Made by a program: the position numbers and the translations under genes
DNA from: Bacteroidales bacterium UBA3623
Lineage (GTDB): Bacteria > Bacteroidota > Bacteroidia > Bacteroidales > UBA932
DNA: 20,493 nt
Reading direction: 5' to 3'
Assembly: GCA_002373715.1 (NCBI GenBank)
Contig: DFLI01000098.1
Coordinates: forward strand, 1 to 20,493
Notes under the pieces: model-generated
Database searches by the model: none
Seen by the model: the letters and a program-made list of their open reading frames with translations, nothing else
What the model was told of the DNA's origin: nothing
Shown here: positions 6,709-14,965 of the stretch, piece by piece
How positions within the stretch are numbered: the stretch's first letter is position 1
How the letters are laid out: each line of letters starts with the position of its first letter

Positions 6709-7955
6709 CGGACTGTAATAATTTCTTTGCCTCCTGTGAGCGCGTTTTCCGTCCGGAACTGAACGGAAAGCCCGTCATTGTGCTTTCCAACAACGACGGC
6801 TGCGCCGTGGCCCGCTCTAACGAAGCCAAGGCGCTGGGCATTCCCATGGGCGCTCCCCTGTTCAAAATCAGGGACATCGTAAAAGCCAACAACGTAGCTG
6901 TCTTCTCCGGCAATTACGCCCTCTACGGGGAAATGTCGGCCCGCGTACAGGCCGTTTTAAGAGAGTTTTCCCCTTCGGTGGAGCAATACTCCATAGATGA
7001 GGCTTTCCTGGATTTAACGGGCATTAAGGCCGATTTTGACGCCTACGCCAAGGCTATATCGGCCCGCTGCTGGCGGGATACCTCCATCCCGGTGTCCGTG
7101 GGCATCGCCCCCACCAAGACACTGGCCAAAATTGCCTCCAAGCTTTGCAAACAGTATCCCAAGCTGAAGGGCGGATGCTACATGCATCGGCCCCAGGATA
7201 TTGAGAAAGTGCTGCGCAAGTTTCCCGTGGCCGATGTCTGGGGAATTGGCCGCCGCAGCGTGAAGAAGCTGGACGTGATGGGCGTGAAGACCGCCTGGGA
7301 CTATGCGCAGCTGCCGGAGGAGACGGTGCGCAAGCTCTTTGCCCTGCCCGGCTGGCGCACCCGGCAGGAGCTTCGCGGCATCCCCTGCATCGGCCTGGAA
7401 GACCTTCCGCAGGACCGCCAGAGCATCTGCGTTTCCCGCAGTTTTGCGCACGAAATTACCCAGCCGGCCCAGCTGGCCGAGCAAGTGGCCAACTTTGCTG
7501 AAGCCGTAGTGGAGAAACTCCGCAAACAGGGCTCCCTGGCCCTGGAGATGGTGGTTTTTGCCTTCACCAACCGCTTCAAGGAGAACGCCCCGCAGGCACA
7601 CGAGGCCCGCGTGGTGGTGTTCCCGGAGGGAGAGGCCGATTACCGCAAGCTGGTGCCCGCCGCCGTGCGTGCCTGCCAGGAAATCTATCGGCCAGGCTAT
7701 GGCTACAAGAAGGCCGGCGTGGTGGTTACCAAACTGATGAGCGCGGTATCGGCCACCGGCTCCCTTTTTGCCGATTCAGAGGCCGCCCAGAGGGATGCCC
7801 GCCTGTCCGGCGCCATCGAAAGCATCAACCGATCCTTCGGCCCCGGTGCCATCCGCTTTGGCGTACAGGGCTCCGGCGAGGTGTACAGCACCCGGGAGCA
7901 TCAGTCCCCGCACTACACCACCCGCTGGGAGGATATTCCTACAGTTAAGTTGTAA
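6696..7955 (+). CDS. umuC: UmuC, Y-family translesion DNA polymerase (Pol V catalytic subunit)
   Basis: This 419-residue protein is full length for UmuC. It opens with the Y-family motif ALADCNNFFASCERVF, holding catalytic D6. The second catalytic motif SIDEAF carries D101 and E102. PVSVGIAPTKTLAKIASK is the conserved palm segment, VWGIGRRSVKKL the helix-hairpin-helix thumb element, and SRSF opens the little-finger region. The end, SPHYTTRWEDIP, is the DUF4113 tail typical of UmuC rather than DinB. It overlaps umuD by 13 bases. It copies damaged DNA with low fidelity during the SOS response. Stand-alone umuDC copies are often mobile or accessory, but nothing mobile is visible next to this one. 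Confidence 0.95.
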   Translation: MYALADCNNFFASCERVFRPELNGKPVIVLSNNDGCAVARSNEAKALGIPMGAPLFKIRDIVKANNVAVFSGNYALYGEMSARVQAVLREFSPSVEQYSIDEAFLDLTGIKADFDAYAKAISARCWRDTSIPVSVGIAPTKTLAKIASKLCKQYPKLKGGCYMHRPQDIEKVLRKFPVADVWGIGRRSVKKLDVMGVKTAWDYAQLPEETVRKLFALPGWRTRQELRGIPCIGLEDLPQDRQSICVSRSFAHEITQPAQLAEQVANFAEAVVEKLRKQGSLALEMVVFAFTNRFKENAPQAHEARVVVFPEGEADYRKLVPAAVRACQEIYRPGYGYKKAGVVVTKLMSAVSATGSLFADSEAAQRDARLSGAIESINRSFGPGAIRFGVQGSGEVYSTREHQSPHYTTRWEDIPTVKL

Positions 7956-7984
7956 AGAGATGCCCGGTGGGGCCGGGCATGACG
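7955..7984 (+). repeat. 30-bp hairpin repeat, copy B (between convergent umuC and DUF1573 genes)
   Basis: This copy starts in the umuC stop codon and has the same 8-bp stem, ATGCCCGG with CCGGGCAT, as the element at 4764-4793, with loop TGGGG. Flanks AAGAG and GACG are also identical. Its placement directly after a stop codon, in the same orientation relative to the upstream gene as copy A, points to a 3'-end function. It fills nearly all of the 31-base gap between two convergent genes and could serve both. Confidence 0.75.
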
Positions 7985-7986
7985 GG

Positions 7987-8490
7987 CTAGCGGTCTACGT
8001 AGTAGCCCAGGGCGCTTTCTATGCCGCTTTCTTCGAAGTACTTCTTGATGAGACGGTCACTTTCCTCCTTGTCGTACATTTCTTCGTAGTCGTGGTGGTA
8101 GGAGGCATCCGGCACCACGTTCACGTCAAAGCGCATTTCGGCCATGCCGGAGGGCGAAATATTGCCCCAGAAACGGATGGCGTGCTCCACCTTGCCCACA
8201 TTCTTGCGGCTGTCGTACTTGAGGGTTACCATCATGGAACGCTCCGGCGGCACCACCATTTCGTGGTCGCTTTCCAGGATAATGCAACCGCAGGAGGGCT
8301 GGATATCCTTCACCACCAGCGGCACCTTTCCCTTATTCTGGATACGGATCATCACCGTGAGCTCCTGCCCCTGCAGAATGGGATAGTAATGGCGCACCGG
8401 GTCCTTGATTTCCACGGTGGTGTACTGCACCTTACGGGAGCAGCCAACCAGCGCCAGGAGCGACAAAAGCAGAAGAAGGACTCGTTTCAT
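7987..8490 (-). CDS. DUF1573 lipoprotein, last gene of the exopolysaccharide-like operon
   Basis: This 167-residue protein has a lipoprotein signal (MKRVLLLLLSLLALVGC, lipidated C17). It is followed by an immunoglobulin-like DUF1573 domain with the family hallmark DIQPSCGCI and the supporting segment VPPERSMMVTLKYDSR. DUF1573 domains are common in exported Bacteroidota proteins and usually of unknown function. Its start overlaps the stop of the DUF4838 gene by one base (TAATG), so translation is coupled. The C-terminal forty residues are acidic, then helical (ESDRLIKKYFEES). It may be an accessory or structural lipoprotein of the envelope complex encoded upstream. No specific function can be claimed. 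Confidence 0.85.
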   Translation of the reverse strand: MKRVLLLLLSLLALVGCSRKVQYTTVEIKDPVRHYYPILQGQELTVMIRIQNKGKVPLVVKDIQPSCGCIILESDHEMVVPPERSMMVTLKYDSRKNVGKVEHAIRFWGNISPSGMAEMRFDVNVVPDASYHHDYEEMYDKEESDRLIKKYFEESGIESALGYYVDR

Positions 8491-10679
8491 TACTTGAAAT
8501 AGATTTCGTCAATACCTACGTTACGGGTGTGGGAAGGGATGAAGCGAAGCTCCACTGTCTCGGGGCGTCCGAAACCGGCCGCTCCCTTAAACGTTACCTT
8601 CTCTCCCTCATCCACATAGTCCACCAGGCCTTCACGGCGAAGAACGCCCACGCTGCGGCCATCGGCCCATACCTCCACCGACTTGGGCGGAGCCATGCGG
8701 TGCCGCTCGCTGTTCAGGAAGGATATAGTGAATTCTCCGGACTGGCCCTGGAACAATTGGGCCGGGAGTTCAATCACCAGGTCTTTCTGCGGATAAATCT
8801 GCCAGCCCCAGTGGTAATTCTGGGAAATGCCGGCCACGGCATCCGTGAGCTTGGTGGTTTTTTCGCTGCCACCGTCGTAATACACGGTGAGCGGCTGCCT
8901 GAGCAGAAGGTCGTTGTTCCAGGCGCCGCTGGCCAACCACAGTTCCACCTCGTTCTCATAGTCGGCCACATATACACCGGCTTCATTCACGCGGTCCATT
9001 TGGTCCATGGAAGTATTCTCGTTGTCAGTCAGAATCCACAGGTCGTCTTCGGGAGTCATTATCTTCAGGTCCTCCACGGCCGCCCATACCTCCGGCTTCA
9101 CCACCCACTGGTCTCCCACCAGTTCGGCAAAGCCACCCGAGCCCAGGCCGTGAATGCGGCACATCTCCAAGAAGGAGAAGGACACGAACTGGCGCGTTTT
9201 CTCGTACAGCACACGCTCACGGTGGGTCATTTCCATGGCGTCAGCCCGCAGGAACACGGAGTAGAATTCGCGGAAATCCCGCTCAAAGAGGTAGGAGCGC
9301 AGAGACTCTTCCATACCGCCATACAGGGGCAGTTCAGAGCCCGAACGCCTGGCATGCTGCTCCATGGATATCACTACGGAAGAATAGAACTGGCCCACAT
9401 TGGGCATGGCATCCTCGTAATACTCACGAACCATGCGGTCTATATTGGCATCCGGATTGATGAGCAGGTTGGCCAGCAGGAAGGAGTACATCTCCTGCTG
9501 CATGGAATAGAAATAGCCGGAACCATTAAGGAACAGGCCCTTCACTCCCCTCTTCCGGTACTGGCGGAAGCGTTCCTGCATCACGTACAGAATGGGATAA
9601 GGAGTGAGATAGTCGTCAAAGTTGGACACATAGTCCCATACGTAGACATTGTCCGTAAGCTTTTGCCAAGCCTCCAGTTCCTGGAAGAATTTCTGGCTGC
9701 GTTCGTCGTCGGAATTCCAGGCACGCGGATAATCTATGGCCGACAGGAATACGCCCACATTGTGCGGGAGCTGGTGATCCGGGAGCGTCTTGGTGGTGGA
9801 ATAACCCGGGATGAAGAAGGTGTGGTTGGGGAAACGGGCCGCCAGGCGTTCCACAAACTGCACCACGGCCGGCGTAGCGTTGTCCTTGGTATTTCCCGCC
9901 GTTTCGCAACGGCGGCACATGCACACCCAGTCATTATCGGCCGGGCCTATGGTCATGCGGTAAGGAACCCTGGTACCGTCTCCGTACTGGTCCATGATGT
10001 ACTTCTCCGTAAGGTCCAGAAGTTTGGAGGAGGAGAAGCAGAACTGGTTCTGGTGAACCACGCCATCGGCCCCTTTGGCAAAAAGTTCCTGGTCCATGTT
10101 CTGGAAGCCGAAGGAGAGGTCTCCGTTACTGCCCAGCACGCGGGAAAGGTTGTGCCCCCAGATGCCCCAGTCAATTTCCAGATTGTTCAGGGCCAGCAAA
10201 TAGGTCATGTCTATGTTCTGGTTGGTGGGCATGTAGAGGTCCCGGTATTCGAAGGGGAAGGTAACCACGGTATCCCGGCCGCTCAGCAGCAGCGGCGGGA
10301 GGTCTTCCGTATTGATTCCCTTGTCTTCCTTTCCGGCCATCTTGATAAACTGATACACCAGCCAGATCATGGTGCGTTCGTCCTTGGCGCGGAGGTCGTA
10401 TCCGCCCCCGGGAATGTGTGCAAAGCCAAAATCTCCTCCGAAATCATCGGCCACGTGGATGGACACTTCTATTCCCTCGCGGTCCAGGATGTTGGCCTCG
10501 GTACGGCGCTGGAGATGCCTTTTGAGGTAATCGGACATCTTGGTATCCAGAGCCCTTCCCTGCACGTCGGGATGCACATAGTAGGTATGCACCGCCGGAG
10601 TGCCGCCCACCAAATGGTTGCACCCTACGCTGAGAAAACCAACCAGCAGCAAACTAGAAAGAAATCGAGAGAGAAACAT
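8490..10679 (-). CDS. DUF4838-domain lipoprotein, predicted glycoside-hydrolase-like polysaccharide enzyme
   Basis: This 729-residue protein starts with a lipoprotein-like signal (lipidated C20 in FLSVGC). The central DUF4838 region, about residues 150-440, shows the family pattern: IGPADNDWVCMCRRC (245-258; C253, C255, C258), a WDYVSNFDDYLTPYP block (348-362) and GVKGLFLNGSGYF (378-390). The C-terminal 150 residues look like a beta-sandwich. DUF4838 is related to glycoside hydrolases of the alpha-glucuronidase type, so action on a polysaccharide is likely, but its catalytic residues cannot be assigned here. By position it is the counterpart of PgaB: a lipid-anchored enzyme encoded next to a TPR/beta-barrel exporter and a synthase. 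Its start overlaps the exporter gene by 26 bases. Removal or trimming of the polymer is inferred, not shown. Confidence 0.82.
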   Translation of the reverse strand: MFLSRFLSSLLLVGFLSVGCNHLVGGTPAVHTYYVHPDVQGRALDTKMSDYLKRHLQRRTEANILDREGIEVSIHVADDFGGDFGFAHIPGGGYDLRAKDERTMIWLVYQFIKMAGKEDKGINTEDLPPLLLSGRDTVVTFPFEYRDLYMPTNQNIDMTYLLALNNLEIDWGIWGHNLSRVLGSNGDLSFGFQNMDQELFAKGADGVVHQNQFCFSSSKLLDLTEKYIMDQYGDGTRVPYRMTIGPADNDWVCMCRRCETAGNTKDNATPAVVQFVERLAARFPNHTFFIPGYSTTKTLPDHQLPHNVGVFLSAIDYPRAWNSDDERSQKFFQELEAWQKLTDNVYVWDYVSNFDDYLTPYPILYVMQERFRQYRKRGVKGLFLNGSGYFYSMQQEMYSFLLANLLINPDANIDRMVREYYEDAMPNVGQFYSSVVISMEQHARRSGSELPLYGGMEESLRSYLFERDFREFYSVFLRADAMEMTHRERVLYEKTRQFVSFSFLEMCRIHGLGSGGFAELVGDQWVVKPEVWAAVEDLKIMTPEDDLWILTDNENTSMDQMDRVNEAGVYVADYENEVELWLASGAWNNDLLLRQPLTVYYDGGSEKTTKLTDAVAGISQNYHWGWQIYPQKDLVIELPAQLFQGQSGEFTISFLNSERHRMAPPKSVEVWADGRSVGVLRREGLVDYVDEGEKVTFKGAAGFGRPETVELRFIPSHTRNVGIDEIYFK

Positions 10680-13476
10680 GAGCCATCAGGAGATTACGGT
10701 AACTTACGGTGGCACGCTGGTCGTACAGGGTGTTCCAGGTGCCGGAGAATTGGAGAGCCAGATTGTGGGTAAGAGCCCACTGCGCCGTCACAGCCACAAA
10801 GGTATTGAGGTGGTTGAAGATGGACGAGGTCTGGTAGTAATTGAGGAATTCAATCTCGGGAGCGGTACCACCGCCTACCTGCGCCTCCACGTAGGAGCGT
10901 CCTCCGTCAAAGGGGAAGAAGCGGTAGCGGGCCGATCCGTTGAAGAACATAATGCCATAGATGGTACCGGTGGTGAGCTTGGCCCCCGCGTACATATTTT
11001 CCCAGGTATGGGTGGTGCCGATGCTGGCGGCATACATCTGGGCCTTGTCCTGCAGGTAACGGAAGGAGAAGCCAACATCCAGGTCCCAGTCGTGGGGCAG
11101 GTGGATGGTGGGCATGAGGTCTGCGTTGGCTATGGGGAAGAAGGCCGTACCGAAGGAACCGCCCACCTGCAGACTTACCCACTGGCCAAAGTGGTGCGTC
11201 CAAGAAGTCTGGAACTGCAGGCCACGGCCACCGGCCGATATGTACATCTGCTTGTCTTCGTCAAATTCAGGGTCCCGGCTGGTGAAGTTGATACGGGACT
11301 GGAATTCGTCTCGCTTCCAGTTGTGGGCATAACCCACCGTAGCAATACCCATGAGGGCGTATTTGTCCGTGAAACGCATCATATCCAGGCCCACATCCAC
11401 GGTGTTGTGGAGGGTTTTGGCCCGGAGCGAATTCATGCGGGACTTGAATTCCTTTTCTTCCAGCAGCGAAGGCTTATAATCCCGCTGATACACATAGGCC
11501 GAATCCCAATCCTTGCGCTTTTCGTACACCAGGCCACGGGTATAGCGCACGGCAGGGTCTGTCGGGCGCACCTTGAGGGCGTCTTCCAGAATCTGCTCGG
11601 CCCGGTCTATCTCCTTAGACTTGAGGAGCTTGTTGGCGAAGGAATCGGAGATGCCGGCCCAGCTCTTCTGGAGGTCTTCATCGGCCGGGAATACCGACAG
11701 ATAGGGCGTCAGAATAACCAGGGCTTCCTCTTCCCTGCCCTGCTCTGCATAGATGGAGGCGGCTTTGATGGGGAAGATTAAATCTCCGGGATAGGCGTCT
11801 ATGCCGCGAAGGGCGTACGGGAGCGGGTCTTCGGCGGTTTTAAGGGCATAGAACAAGCCCCAGTAGTCCACGGGGTCCATCTGCAGGACATTCTCACAGA
11901 TGCCGTGCAAACCGGTGAGCGCACCGGCCTGGATTTGTTCCTTCAGATATGCGTAGGCCGTTTCCCTATAGGCGCCGGCCAGCAGCCGGATACTCAGGGA
12001 GTCGGTAGCATCCGTGTAAGAGGAGTACAGGGCCTGGAGGGCGGCGTCAGACTTGCCTTGCTTCACCAGCAGGGAGGCATAGTCCATGGTCACTTGGGAC
12101 TCAGGGTCTGTCCGGAGGCGTTCGCGAAGCATGGAAACCGCCTTGTCGGGCTGATTGGTTTCCCGGTAGCAAACGGCCAGGCGGCGAATGGCCGTGGCCC
12201 TCAAGTCCGGATCTACCGACGAGCGGCGGATGAACTCCAGGTTAGGAATAGCCTGCCCGTAGGCCCCTTCGGCCATGTAATCGGATGCATCGGTCAAACG
12301 CATGCGGCTGATGGCCAGATTGAGGTCGTAGTCGTCGGGGTAAAGCTGGAAGCCCTTGTTCAGGCTGCGATGGGCCGATTCGTGACGTCCCATGCGGGTA
12401 TATACGTCATACTCCATCATGTACCAGCGAGGGGAATCTCCCCGCTTCTGGCGCATCTCGGAAATATAATAGATAGCGTCGTCGTAATAGCCCCGCTTGA
12501 TGGACTGGTTCAGCAGGTACTGCAGGGCTTCGATGCCCTTATCCGAGTCGTAGATGCGCGTGTACATCTGGTATACATCGGCCTCATTCTCCATGCGGGC
12601 GCTTTCTTCCAGCAGCATGGCATACAGACGCTCCAGGTCGGAGGAGCGGCGCTGGGCCATCTGGGAGCGCACCATAGTGAGGGCGGCCGAGCTTCGGCCC
12701 GTCTCCATGAGGATATCCGTGGCTTTCTTGATGAGCGGCACGCTGCCGGGGTTGGCGTTGATGGCAGCCGTCAGGTTCTCCAGGGCATCCGTCATCTTAC
12801 CCTTGCGGATAAGGATGTTGGCGTAGGCCAGCTGGTAGTCTATATCCGTGGGCGTCATGCGCACAATCTCCTTCAGGGCATCTTCGGCGGCCGTCTGGTC
12901 TCCGCTCTGGCGGGCCTGCTGATAGGTGGTTTCCAGCACGTCGAAGTAGTCGCTGTTGATGGACGCATCGTTGGGATAAATCTGCGACAGTCGCTGCAGG
13001 AGCGTATTGGCTTCCTCAAAGTTACCCATCTTCTTGTACAGGTCCACTTTCCTTAGCCACAGGCCCTTCCAGTAAGGATTCACCTCCAACAGTTCGTTCA
13101 CGTAGCAGATGGCGCTGGAGTAGTTTCCTGTCATTTCTTCCAGGTTCACCAGCAGCGTCTTGGCGTCCATGTAGTGGTAATTGATCTGGCAGGCTTTCAC
13201 CAGGTGGTAGCGGGCCTTGTCATAGTCCTTACCGTTCCACCAGTAGCGACCGGCCAGGTAATGCAAGCCGGCTTCCTCGGGATAATATTCCATAGCCTGG
13301 TCCAGCAGTTCCTTACCCTTGGCCCAGCGGTGCTGGGAGAAGAGGTTGCTCACCTTCTCGGCATATTCGCCGGGCGTATCCCGCTGCGGGATGAGGGCAT
13401 TCTTCTTATTCTGCGCCTGCCCTATTCCGGCAGACACAGCAAGAAGCATCCATATGACCAGCAGCCACTTACGCAT
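10654..13476 (-). CDS. TPR-repeat protein with C-terminal YaiO-type outer-membrane beta-barrel, predicted polysaccharide exporter
   Basis: This 940-residue protein has a Sec signal peptide (MRKWLLVIWMLLAVSAGIGQ), cleaved near A21. Residues about 35-680 are many tandem TPR units (for example AGLHYLAGRYWWNGKDYDKA and AICYVNELLEVNPYWKG). Residues about 690-940 are amphipathic beta-strands ending in LSISF, with the C-terminal phenylalanine typical of outer-membrane barrels. This TPR-then-barrel plan matches PgaA and BcsC, which guide polysaccharide through the periplasm and outer membrane, and the barrel resembles the YaiO family. The start overlaps the glycosyltransferase stop by eight bases (ATGCGTAA). 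Its place between the synthase and a glycosidase-like lipoprotein strongly supports an export role. The transported polymer is unknown. Confidence 0.88.
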   Translation of the reverse strand: MRKWLLVIWMLLAVSAGIGQAQNKKNALIPQRDTPGEYAEKVSNLFSQHRWAKGKELLDQAMEYYPEEAGLHYLAGRYWWNGKDYDKARYHLVKACQINYHYMDAKTLLVNLEEMTGNYSSAICYVNELLEVNPYWKGLWLRKVDLYKKMGNFEEANTLLQRLSQIYPNDASINSDYFDVLETTYQQARQSGDQTAAEDALKEIVRMTPTDIDYQLAYANILIRKGKMTDALENLTAAINANPGSVPLIKKATDILMETGRSSAALTMVRSQMAQRRSSDLERLYAMLLEESARMENEADVYQMYTRIYDSDKGIEALQYLLNQSIKRGYYDDAIYYISEMRQKRGDSPRWYMMEYDVYTRMGRHESAHRSLNKGFQLYPDDYDLNLAISRMRLTDASDYMAEGAYGQAIPNLEFIRRSSVDPDLRATAIRRLAVCYRETNQPDKAVSMLRERLRTDPESQVTMDYASLLVKQGKSDAALQALYSSYTDATDSLSIRLLAGAYRETAYAYLKEQIQAGALTGLHGICENVLQMDPVDYWGLFYALKTAEDPLPYALRGIDAYPGDLIFPIKAASIYAEQGREEEALVILTPYLSVFPADEDLQKSWAGISDSFANKLLKSKEIDRAEQILEDALKVRPTDPAVRYTRGLVYEKRKDWDSAYVYQRDYKPSLLEEKEFKSRMNSLRAKTLHNTVDVGLDMMRFTDKYALMGIATVGYAHNWKRDEFQSRINFTSRDPEFDEDKQMYISAGGRGLQFQTSWTHHFGQWVSLQVGGSFGTAFFPIANADLMPTIHLPHDWDLDVGFSFRYLQDKAQMYAASIGTTHTWENMYAGAKLTTGTIYGIMFFNGSARYRFFPFDGGRSYVEAQVGGGTAPEIEFLNYYQTSSIFNHLNTFVAVTAQWALTHNLALQFSGTWNTLYDQRATVSYRNLLMAHVSLSISF

Positions 13477-14965
13477 TAGGTTTCTTTTCTTCGGGGGCCG
13501 ATTGGGGAGCAGCGGGTGCCATAGGCTTGGGCCCTGTAGGCTTGACCGACTGCACGCCCTTACGGGTCATGTTACCCCAAACCATCTGGGTGCCCCAGAT
13601 ATGCTTCCAATAGCCTCGCAGGCTGAAAAAGGTATTGAGCGGGTGGTAGATGATTGGCTCCAGCAGGGAGGCCAGCACAAACCACAGGTAATCTTTCTTT
13701 CGTTTAAAGGACGTACCCACCCAGGTGTCGTAGGAAATGATCACCATGGTGAGCAGCTGGGCAAAGATATACAAGCCCAGGAAGGCAATCCAGATGGTGT
13801 GGTAGTTTACGGCTCCGCGCAGGATGAACCAGACCACAGTGATATAGCCAATCATTTCCACCACGGGGGCCAGGAGCTCGAAGAAGAGCACGTAGGTGAG
13901 CGTGAGGGCGCCGTAGCGTCGATAGTTCCTGTTACCCACCATATCCCGGTGAACGCCGTAGAATTGGAACAGACCACGGCCCCAGCGCGTACGCTGGCGG
14001 TTGAGCACCTTGAGGTTGGGCGGGCCTTCCGTCCAGCAGCAAGTCTCGGGAATCTGGACAATACGGTAGTCTTCGCCGGCATCGCACATATAGCGGATCA
14101 TACGGGCCACCATATCCATATCCTCCGCAAAGGAGTCTCCGTCGTAGCCTCCGGCCTTGATCACAATCTCACGGTCAAACATACCAAAGCCGCCGGACAC
14201 GTTCTGGAGGGCATTGATACGGGCAAGGGCCGTTTTGCCGATAAGGAAGGAGCGCGTGTACTCCAGGTCCTGGAACAGTGGGATGAGGTCGTGCGGAGGA
14301 CGGGCGTCCACCATCTTACCTTCCTCCACGATACTGCCGTTACTCATGCGCATGGTGGCGCTCACGGCAATCACGCGGCGGGTAGAGGCCATGGTGGGCC
14401 AGATAATGCGGTACAGGGCGTACTGGTCCAGCACGCAGTCCACGTCCGTGCACACGAAGAACTTGTTGGACACCACGTTTACGCCAGCGTTGGAAGCGTC
14501 GGCCTTGGTACCGCCGTTCACCTTGTCCACAACAGTGAGGCGCTTGAAGGCGGGGTTGTCACTCTTGGTCTTGTACAGGCCGCGGAAAGGCTTGGTTTTG
14601 ATTTTCTCCACGTAGGCGTAGGGAACCTTCACCAAGTCAAAATTCTCTATGAGCAGTTCCAGGGTTTTGTCCTTGGAACCGTCATTCACAATCACCACTT
14701 CAAAGTCCGGATAATCCAGGCTCAGAAGGGATTTCACATTGGTAATAACCGTCTTTTCCTCATTGTAGGCCGGAGCCACAATAGAAATACCAGGGGTATA
14801 GGGGCTCTTCTTGAGTTCTTCAATGGTATAGGCGTCGTCGTGATAGGTGTAGTGCTTCCGGTGCTCCATGAACGCCAGAATGGCCATGGTCACATAACTG
14901 GACAATATTATTGTCGAGTATATGGCCACGAAGACGCTGAATACAGTATCGAACCACTCAAGCAT
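13469..14965 (-). CDS. Processive family-2 glycosyltransferase (membrane polysaccharide synthase)
   Basis: This 498-residue protein has one N-terminal membrane segment (about 9-32), a GT2 domain (about 58-340) and three or four C-terminal membrane segments (about 353-446). All hallmarks of processive synthases are present: VNDGSKDKT with D95, the TDVD metal-binding motif (D174, D176), EDMD (281-284) with the acceptor-site acids, and QRTRW (324-328), the QxxRW motif. Such enzymes (PgaC, BcsA, HasA) polymerise a nucleotide sugar and push the chain across the inner membrane. The sugar cannot be read from the sequence. The tail (about 470-498) is proline- and alanine-rich and disordered. It overlaps the HEAT-protein stop and the exporter start by eight bases each, so the genes are translationally coupled. 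No PilZ domain or partner is visible. Confidence 0.92.
   Translation of the reverse strand: MLEWFDTVFSVFVAIYSTIILSSYVTMAILAFMEHRKHYTYHDDAYTIEELKKSPYTPGISIVAPAYNEEKTVITNVKSLLSLDYPDFEVVIVNDGSKDKTLELLIENFDLVKVPYAYVEKIKTKPFRGLYKTKSDNPAFKRLTVVDKVNGGTKADASNAGVNVVSNKFFVCTDVDCVLDQYALYRIIWPTMASTRRVIAVSATMRMSNGSIVEEGKMVDARPPHDLIPLFQDLEYTRSFLIGKTALARINALQNVSGGFGMFDREIVIKAGGYDGDSFAEDMDMVARMIRYMCDAGEDYRIVQIPETCCWTEGPPNLKVLNRQRTRWGRGLFQFYGVHRDMVGNRNYRRYGALTLTYVLFFELLAPVVEMIGYITVVWFILRGAVNYHTIWIAFLGLYIFAQLLTMVIISYDTWVGTSFKRKKDYLWFVLASLLEPIIYHPLNTFFSLRGYWKHIWGTQMVWGNMTRKGVQSVKPTGPKPMAPAAPQSAPEEKKPNA

Noticed and set aside
8529..10772. 747-codon open frame on the + strand
   Set aside because: It lies wholly antisense to the DUF4838 gene and the exporter end, is histidine- and glycine-rich, and shows no recognisable domain.
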